DNA from: Hyaloscypha bicolor E | Lineage: Eukaryota > Ascomycota > Leotiomycetes > Helotiales > Hyaloscyphaceae | Direction: 5' to 3' | Assembly (NCBI RefSeq): GCF_002865645.1 | Contig: NW_020194684.1 | Location: forward strand, 217,308 to 281,307 | Length of the DNA: 64,000 nucleotides | The notes under the pieces: model-generated | Seen by the model: only the letters and a program-made list of their open reading frames with translations | Databases searched by the model: none | What the model was told of the DNA's origin: nothing | Shown here: positions 57,365-64,000 of the stretch, one piece after another | Numbering within the stretch: position 1 is the first letter of the stretch | Layout: each line of letters starts with the position of its first letter | Program-made: the position numbers and the translations under genes

Positions 57365-58126
57365 ATGGATACCCTTCCTTTAAATCGGCTGCGCTGCTTT
57401 GGGTATAAGTCCTTTTGCCTAATTACAAGCTTCCCTTTTTACGAGGACGGATATCGACTTTATACTTGCGAAATCTGCCTTGTACGAAAGTACGACTAAT
57501 ACCGTAAGGCTACGGGCGAGTTTATATAAGAAAGGTATAACCGGCGGGTCTTACGGGTAAAGAGAGCAAAGCTACGGGCACAAATACATAGGATATGGGA
57601 TCCTATAGACTTGGAGGAAATACGAACAAAAGCAAAAGTATAATGGCAGGCTTGGGACGAGGAAAGGAAGCTCTAAGCTCGATTATAAGAAGACGAATGG
57701 CAGTGGCATAAGGAGGAGAAGCAGTGGGAGAGAGAGCAAGAGAGGTAATAGGAGGAGAATGATCCGGTAAGAGCTTGCGAAGAGCTAAGGAATAGGGCTA
57801 ATATATGGTAGTTTACGGACGAGTATAAGAGGGGGGAGCAAGAGTACGAGTACGAGTATAAGCAAGAGCTATAGGAAACGTATTACTGGCTTATGGCTAG
57901 CTAATATTTGGAGATATAAAGGGAGGAGGGGCTTGCGGATAAAGAAGAAGGACTTACGGACAAAGAAGAGAGACCTGCGGATAAAGAAGAGAGACCTGCG
58001 GACGAAGAAGAAGGAGCTACGGACGAAGAAGAGAGACCTGTAAATAAAGAGATATTTATAGATCAATTTACGGACGAAGAAATACCTGTAGGCCAGCTTA
58101 TGGACAAGCCTATAGCCCGTAAGTAG
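57365..58126 (+). pseudogene. Degraded open frame with acidic heptapeptide repeats
   Basis: From ATG 57365 one frame of 254 codons reads protein-like sequence with at least ten in-frame stops, nearly all TAA/TAG. It has a Cys-containing N-terminal part (YTCEICLVRKYD), a Glu/Arg/Trp-rich middle (EDEWQWHKEEKQWEREQER) and a C-terminal array of seven-residue repeats of the type PADKEER. At the end a plausible intron (donor GTAGGA at 58123, branch TTATTAAC, acceptor TTCTTAG) may continue it. I do not recognise the protein. The stop pattern fits RIP of a multi-copy gene, perhaps cargo or an accessory gene of the neighbouring Helitron. Confidence 0.55.
57932..58054. repeat. 21-bp coding minisatellite, about 6 units
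   Basis: Units start every 21 bases at 57932, 57953, 57974, 57995, 58016 and 58037, reading CTTGCGGATAAAGAAGAAGG and variants; each encodes seven residues (PADKEER / LTDKEER / ATDEEER). Confidence 0.88.
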
Positions 58127-58558
58127 GAAAATCTGTCCGTAAATACTTATTAACTTTTCTTCTTAGAATACTACTCTAGTTATAATTAAAAACGACTTTC
58201 TTCTGAATTTGGATATTTCTTTATATACTTTATATACTTTATATATCGAAAACGGAAGGAAAAGTCAAATTATTAATATGGGATTTAAAGAAAGGAGCAA
58301 GTAAGGATATTGAGACTTGAGAATAAGCTTACTAGAGATAAGCTTTAGAGGTATATATAAGCCCGTAGTAAGGAATCGGGTAAGCAAGAGCTTAGGGAAG
58401 TAAGGACAAGGAAATACTATAGGTATCTTATAAAAGATAATAGAAAATAGCCTTTAGAAGTTAATAATTATTTAAATATAAGCCTTTAAAAATTACAGGT
58501 TCTTATATACTTATATAAGAGAGCTTGTAAGAAGGAGAGAGCTTGTAAGAAGGAGAGA
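58127..58558. other. AT-rich spacer, possible continuation of the degraded gene
   Basis: Relic coding sequence may continue here (58290-58440 has few stops in some frames), but no frame can be supported. Confidence 0.3.
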
Positions 58559-58876
58559 GCTTTGCAAGTAGAAGTAAGGCTTGGAAGAGCCTATAAGTAG
58601 GAGGGAGCTCTATAAGTAGAAGCCTTGCAAGTAAGAATAAAGTTTAGGAAGGCCTATAAGAGAAAAGGAGAAGCTTTGCAAATAGAAGTAAGACTTGAAA
58701 GGGCTTATAAGAGGGGAGGGAAAGCTCTGTAAATGAGAGTAAGGCTTAGAAGGGTCTATAGGAGAAAAGAGAAGGCTTTATATATAGGAGTAAGGCTTAA
58801 AAGGGTCCGTAAAAAAAAAGGAAGGGCTTTGCGAATAAGAGTAAGGCTTAAAAGAGAGTTATAGGTAAGAGTATAA
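58559..58876. repeat. 51-bp coding-type tandem repeat, 5-6 units
   Basis: Units beginning GCTTTGCAAATAGAAGTAAG start at 58622, 58673, 58724, 58775 and 58826, exactly 51 bases apart, with one more at 58559. In one frame each unit reads 17 residues of the type ALQIEVRLERAYKRKGE, basic and amphipathic, with occasional stops. The exact period despite heavy mutation shows no indels since amplification. Confidence 0.85.
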
Positions 58877-58979
58877 GTAATAAGAGGCCTATAAGTAAAA
58901 AAGAAGAGCTTTATAGGTGAAAATAAGGCTTAAAAAAGCCCGTAAAAGAGCCGGAAATGCTTTATAGCTCTAGTAAATA

Positions 58980-59800
58980 GCCTATAAAGTAATACTATTT
59001 CTTTTATAATTAAAAAAAGCCTCTTATAAACTTTGGCCGGTTCTTTATATATAATATATACCGAGAATAAAATAAGAAAGTAAATTAGACCTAATATATA
59101 AGATAAAAGACTAAATATTTTAATAAAAGCTTTTAAATATTAATTAATATAAATATAAATAATATAAATATTTTTATTTATAAAATAAGCTTTAAATAAC
59201 TTTAAATATAACTAGCCTTAATTTTATTTAAATTAAATTATTTAATATATTAATAAATAATATATAAATAAATTAAATAATAATTTTAACTTTTTATATA
59301 AGAAAATTAGTATTTTATTTTTTATAATTTTATATTTATATATTAATTAAAATTAAAATATAAATTAACTTTAAATATTAATTATTAAAATAAATAAAAA
59401 GATTATATAAATATAATTTAAATCTTATATAAAACTTAATAAACTTTTATTTTATTAATAATTTATATATATTTAAATTAATATTTTAGTTTTTATTAAA
59501 AGTACTTATATTATTAAAATTTAATAATTAAAAATATTAAGATTTTTTTATATAATTTAAAACTTAAATTCTTTTAATAAATTATAAAATAATATTTTAA
59601 ATTTAAATTTATTATAATTTAGATTTTATTAAATATTTTAATAATAATTAAAAAGAAATTATATATAAAATATAAATTAAAAAAATAGTTTTAGCTTATT
59701 TATAAATAATTTTATATATTTATAAGCTATTTTCTTTCTTATATAATTTATTAAAAGCTTTTAATAAGTTTATTACTAAGAAATATTATTTAAAGCTATT
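58980..59800. other. Nearly pure A+T stretch
   Basis: About 800 bases composed almost only of A and T (TTTAAATATAA-like words), more extreme than any other part of the window. No gene. It resembles intensely RIP-mutated repeat DNA. Confidence 0.75.
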
Positions 59801-60241
59801 CGGAATAAGTTTAGGGCAAAATTATTACTAGCCCCGGAGCTTATATAGGGCCGCTAGTAATAATTTTAGTAAAGCGGCCCTAAACTTGTCTATATAATAT
59901 TATTATATAGTTAGACTACCTATTAAAATTCCTAGTTATATATTCTTACCTAAGCAGGAATACCGAAACTTCTAGCCTATACTTTACTCTAGCCTCCTTT
60001 TCTTCTTTTCTCTAGCTAGTAAGCTTTCTTTTATAATAAATTCCTCTTTCCATAATTTTTATATAAGTTATATATAATATTATTTCTTTTCTTAATTTCC
60101 TTATAATCCTAATAATATAATATATAAGATATATTTATATTATAGGGTTTCTCTCTCTTTTCTTTTCTTCTCCTATAGCTAATCTCTTTTTAGGCTAGCT
60201 AGAGGATATACTAGCCTGCTCTTGCTAAGCTTAATTCTAAT
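59801..60241. other. AT-rich leader before the Helitron relic
   Basis: About 440 bases, including an inverted pair around 59801-59890 (AGTTTAGGGCAAAATTATTA against TAATAATTTTAG...CCCTAAACTT) that could fold into a hairpin enclosing GGAGCTTATATAGGGC. No gene. Confidence 0.4.
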
Positions 60242-63200
60242 ATGCCCCGGCAGACCCGTAGTAGTCTATAATAGCTAGTTACGAACAGGGATAAGAATCT
60301 ATAGTTCTATAAGTATATTTGGCAGACTAATATATAAATTAAATAAGACCATATTCTGGCTATAGCGAATTCTCCTGCTCTTCCTACTTCTTCTAGCCCT
60401 TTTCCTTTATTATCCGGCTTCCGTTTATTCTTTCGGTTTTCGCTAGCCTATAATCTTGGCCTAATAAATATTTAGTATAAGGATTATAGGGCAAGATACT
60501 AGGGATTAGAGGCAATTACGGGTATATATTAGAGATTTGAGCTCTATTATAAGAGGAGAGATATAGTATTAGACGAGTTACGGGCACCGCCGCCCTTTTT
60601 ATAGGCGCTTTTCGAGGAAAATAATCTGTAAGCCCGTAGCTTTTATTAAAATATAAGAATATATAACTCGGTACTTGCTTTTATATTTATAAGCTATACT
60701 AAAGATATCTATACTAATCTTTTTTATAGCCTTTACTACTTTTAGATCTATAGGGAGCTGTTTTACTACTAGGGACTCTTGGAGCCAGGCTTATAGCAGG
60801 TTCTAGCCTTTACCTAGTTATTTTTTTATAATCTAGACTATATAACTAATCTCCGGTTATAGTACTGCCTATAACTCGATTAAACTATTTTCTATAGCCT
60901 TTATGAGATACTTGCGGATTATAGTAATTTCTTTATACGGATCTATAAGACGGCCCGGAAGTAATTAGCTAGCTAAATAGATTACTTTCGGATTTTTCTT
61001 AGCCTATAAATATACCTAATTCTCTAGTCTAGGGCAGATTATTACCGCAAGAACCTTCTTATAGCTATAGAGCTAGCAGGAATCCTTTTGAACGAGTTTA
61101 TAGACAAGAGTTAATATAATATTCTTCTTGCGGTCTATAAGCCTAGCTATTAAGGTCCGTAACTTTACTAGATAGCTATTACCTATATAGTATATATATT
61201 ACTTTATTATATATTACTTTTCCTATATAGTAAATATAGATAGTACTATAAAATAACCTTATAGGATACCCGTTATATCTATTAATAGTTCCGTTTAAAG
61301 TAGTGGCCCTTTTATTAGTTCCGTTTATATACCTGTAATTATAAGAAATCTTTTCTCTTTTGGGCTTGCCGGCTCTTTTAGTAATATATTATAGATACTT
61401 TTATTACCTATAAGATTATATCCCTTAATTAGCTTTATTTATATTAAGACAGGATCTGTATAGATATTTATAATAGTTTAGTAGATATCTTAATCTATAA
61501 AGATATCTTACCGGCTAATCTAGGCTATTAATTTATTCTCTCTTCTTCTTTTATAGACGGGAATTAGTTTATATAATAGCTTTTCTAGGACTTAATAACT
61601 ATTATTTATTATTTTAAAAAGCCTATCTTTTTTATTACTTTTATAATAAACCCGTAATAGCCAGAGATTATCCAGGAGCTAGGTAACTTATAACTTATAG
61701 ACCGGCTAGATCTAATTACTTATATATTTTAATTTAAAATTTATAAGCTTTTTATAGACCTAAAAAACCATATTTTCGAATAATATATAAGTTATATTTA
61801 TATAATTAAGTACTAGAAATAAGGGCTTCTATATTTATATTTACTCTTATTTCTATAGGTATCCGAAAAGTTTAATATACCTGAGTATATAAACGAGGTT
61901 ATATATACTAAGCTACCGGATCTATTATAGGATCCTATAGGCAAGCTTCTGGCCTTAGTTACGGGTAATATAACCTATAGTCTATATAGGAAAAACTATA
62001 TATAGGCCCTATATATAGTTCGTAAAGAAGCCTATAGCCTATTAATATACTTTAAGAGGTTCCCGAAGGCTTTTATAGACCGTACCGTAATTAATAAGAA
62101 TAGCTATCCCGAGTATTACTACTGGAATAATAAGCAAATATTTATAGTTTATAAACTAGGCTTTCTAGGCTAGGAAGTCGTCTGTAATAATTACTAGGTT
62201 ATTTTATATAACCCGTATCTTTTTTAAAAGTTCTATTTATATATTAATATTAAGATTTATATATTTATATAAGTAATTAAGTATATTTATAAGTATATAT
62301 ATAAAGGAGTAGACTATATTATAGTTATAGTTATAGCTATAAATAATAAGATTACCTAATATATATATATCCGTTATATAAGTCTATATAAAGCTATTTA
62401 GTAGCTATTCGAATTTTCTATATATTAGGAGTTCTTTCCTATTTAGTATCTTATAGTTTATTTTAAGAAAGAGTAAATAGTTTACTTTTCGGATAATATC
62501 TCTCTTATAGCTCTGGCTATAAAAATTATAAATACCTATTTAATACTAATAGCTTTCTTTAAGTATAATACTATATATAAAGATAGCTAGAAGTATTTAT
62601 ATTCCGAGTTTCCGGCCGAGTTTATATAGGTTTTAAAGACCCGGAAATAGAAATATTACTAGCAGGATAAGGGCAAGCGGATCGGCTATATATATTACTA
62701 TAGTCCTATTTTGGGTAAGTAATACTACTTATGGCTCTTACTTATAGTTATTTATAGCCTATAATTCTTTACGGATCTATATTTGGTTAAGGGCATCTAT
62801 TACCTAATATATTAGGCTATCTGTATTATTTATAGCTTAGTAGAGAATAACTAGAAATAGTACTAGTATTTTAATAAGGCTATTCTATTTATATCTATAG
62901 GTAGTTTACGGATATTATTTTTAACTAGCTTTTACTAGTAGCTAATTACAGACTTATTAGTAATCTAGAACTAGTATAAGTACTATTTCTGTAATAATCT
63001 CTAGTATTAGCTTACCTATAATAGTAGTTTCCTATTTCTGCTTCTTAACCCGTATTATAATTATGGCCTCTTCTTGCTTATATATAGGCTTACGGACTAG
63101 TAGTAATCGTTTACGGACTACGGGCTCCTGTTTTTTGTCTGGAATTAGACTAGTAGATACCGTTTCTTATCTATATTATATACTCTCGAGAATTAGGTAT

Positions 63201-64000
63201 TACTTATAGTTATAATATAAGCCTAGCTTAATCCTAATTAGTAATTATATTTTATAGAGATTATTATAGCTATTAAATCAGATCTATAAATAGCCTACTT
63301 CTACTTATAAGAGCCAGGAAATATAGGTAAGACATTCTTATATAAGGCATTTTACTATTACTTTTATAGATAGGAGCAAATAGTTCTTTATATAGTATTT
63401 ACGGGTATTATGGCTCTCTTACTACTAAATGAATATATGTCTTATTCCTAGTTTAAGATTCTAATTAAGCTTTATAAATCGTCTATAAGTTCTATTATAA
63501 AGTAGAGTACTCTTAGATAGATCCTCTAATTTACGGATCTTATTATCTGGAATAAGATACTAATATAGTATAAGTACTGCTTTAAGGTTATTTACCGGCT
63601 TTTAGTAGATTTATAGTCTATAGTAGATAATATTCTCTTTAGAAAAATACCTATAATTCTTAATAGGAACTTTATCCAGATTCTTCTAGTTATATTATAT
63701 AGTTTATAGGCTAATATTATTACTATATATCTTTAATAATTATTTATTTAGCTATAGCTCAAGTAGCTCTGTTTATAGACTAATATACGGGTCTATAAGA
63801 GTAAGAATAGCCAGGAGTTTATTTACTAGATTAGTAAATTACTTAATAACCCAGACCCTAATATAATAGTAGTAATTCCGGACTATATAAACTAGCTAGT
63901 ATTAATTACGGATCTAATTAACTATATTTACCTCCCAGATCTTCTTTTTTGGGCTACTACGGATCCGTTAATTTTCTATAGGTAATATCTCTTAACTATA
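60242..64000 (+). mobile_element. Helitron relic, Rep/helicase-like protein, runs off the right edge
   Basis: Plus-strand relic coding sequence beginning near ATG 60242 (MPRQTRSSL then TAA). Conserved Helitron N-terminal (Rep-like) features survive among many stops. Around 61,640-61,870, words correspond to the CNPEWPEI, RPDLITR and FNLKFISFL segment. FPKAFIDRTVINKNSYPEYY lies at about 62060-62120, followed by a LYNPYLF match (62209) and KYIYKYIYKG (about 62279-62310). IRYISLYKAI and the FTDLYLVKGIYY segment (about 62770-62810) follow. A PIF1 helicase domain would follow beyond the window. Tens of stops, nearly all TAA/TAG, show heavy RIP-like damage. Ends of the element are not identified. 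Confidence 0.78.

Noticed and set aside
57869..58066. Minus-strand frame of Phe/Arg/Ser repeats
   Set aside because: It is the reverse reading of the 21-bp minisatellite; the plus strand is in the frame of the longer relic gene.
1..64000. tRNA or rRNA genes
   Set aside because: No cloverleaf with B-box-like sequence and no rRNA core sequence was recognised by eye; a dedicated scan was not possible.

Overview
The window is a nuclear segment of a filamentous ascomycete (Pezizomycotina). The evidence is short 44-114 bp GT-AG introns with CTAAC/CTAAT branch sites, pyrimidine-rich promoters, typical families (Clr5 regulator, NACHT-type STAND protein, LysM protein, rhodopsin-domain and APH relatives) and transposons degraded in the manner of repeat-induced point mutation (RIP). 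Protein resemblance suggests Leotiomycetes, but this is a recollection-based guess and no search was run.

Layout. 1-4.4 kb is conserved core: the C-terminal part of a Rif1-like protein (cut by the left edge) and a glucose-6-phosphate 1-epimerase. 4.4-11.7 kb is an accessory island: hAT-type non-autonomous elements with 8-bp target duplications flank a broken LysM protein gene and a small secreted cysteine-rich protein; an APH-family pseudogene and a truncated pogo/Fot1 fragment follow. 11.7-18.9 kb holds a divergent pair sharing a 293-bp promoter: an 11-exon SNF2 helicase and a 10-exon NACHT STAND protein with a zinc-finger tail. 19-24.6 kb has a rhodopsin-domain pseudogene and an unrecognised three-exon gene. 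24.6-27.5 kb is a whole, degraded pogo/Fot1 transposon. 28-38 kb carries a sulfotransferase-like gene, a PMC1-type Ca2+ ATPase, an unknown membrane protein and a rhamnogalacturonan acetylesterase.

38.8-43.7 kb is a GABA/amino-acid permease gene cut in two by a 3,058-bp hAT transposon with a perfect 8-bp duplication. 44.2-45.1 kb encodes a secreted ice-binding-type (DUF3494) protein. 47.3-51.8 kb is a nested transposon block: a Tc1/mariner-like element sits in the target duplication of a foldback element. 52.2-54.7 kb is a Clr5-domain regulator. From 54.7 kb to the right edge the DNA is AT-rich and gene-poor, with tandem coding repeats (21 bp and 51 bp), a nearly pure A+T stretch and a Helitron relic that runs off the window.

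Together: housekeeping genes alternate with repeat-dense pockets. The pockets hold the secreted or niche-related genes and most of the broken genes. No CRISPR, rRNA or tRNA was found. Exon boundaries are read by eye from splice signals and reading frame, and family names rest on motif recognition rather than a search.
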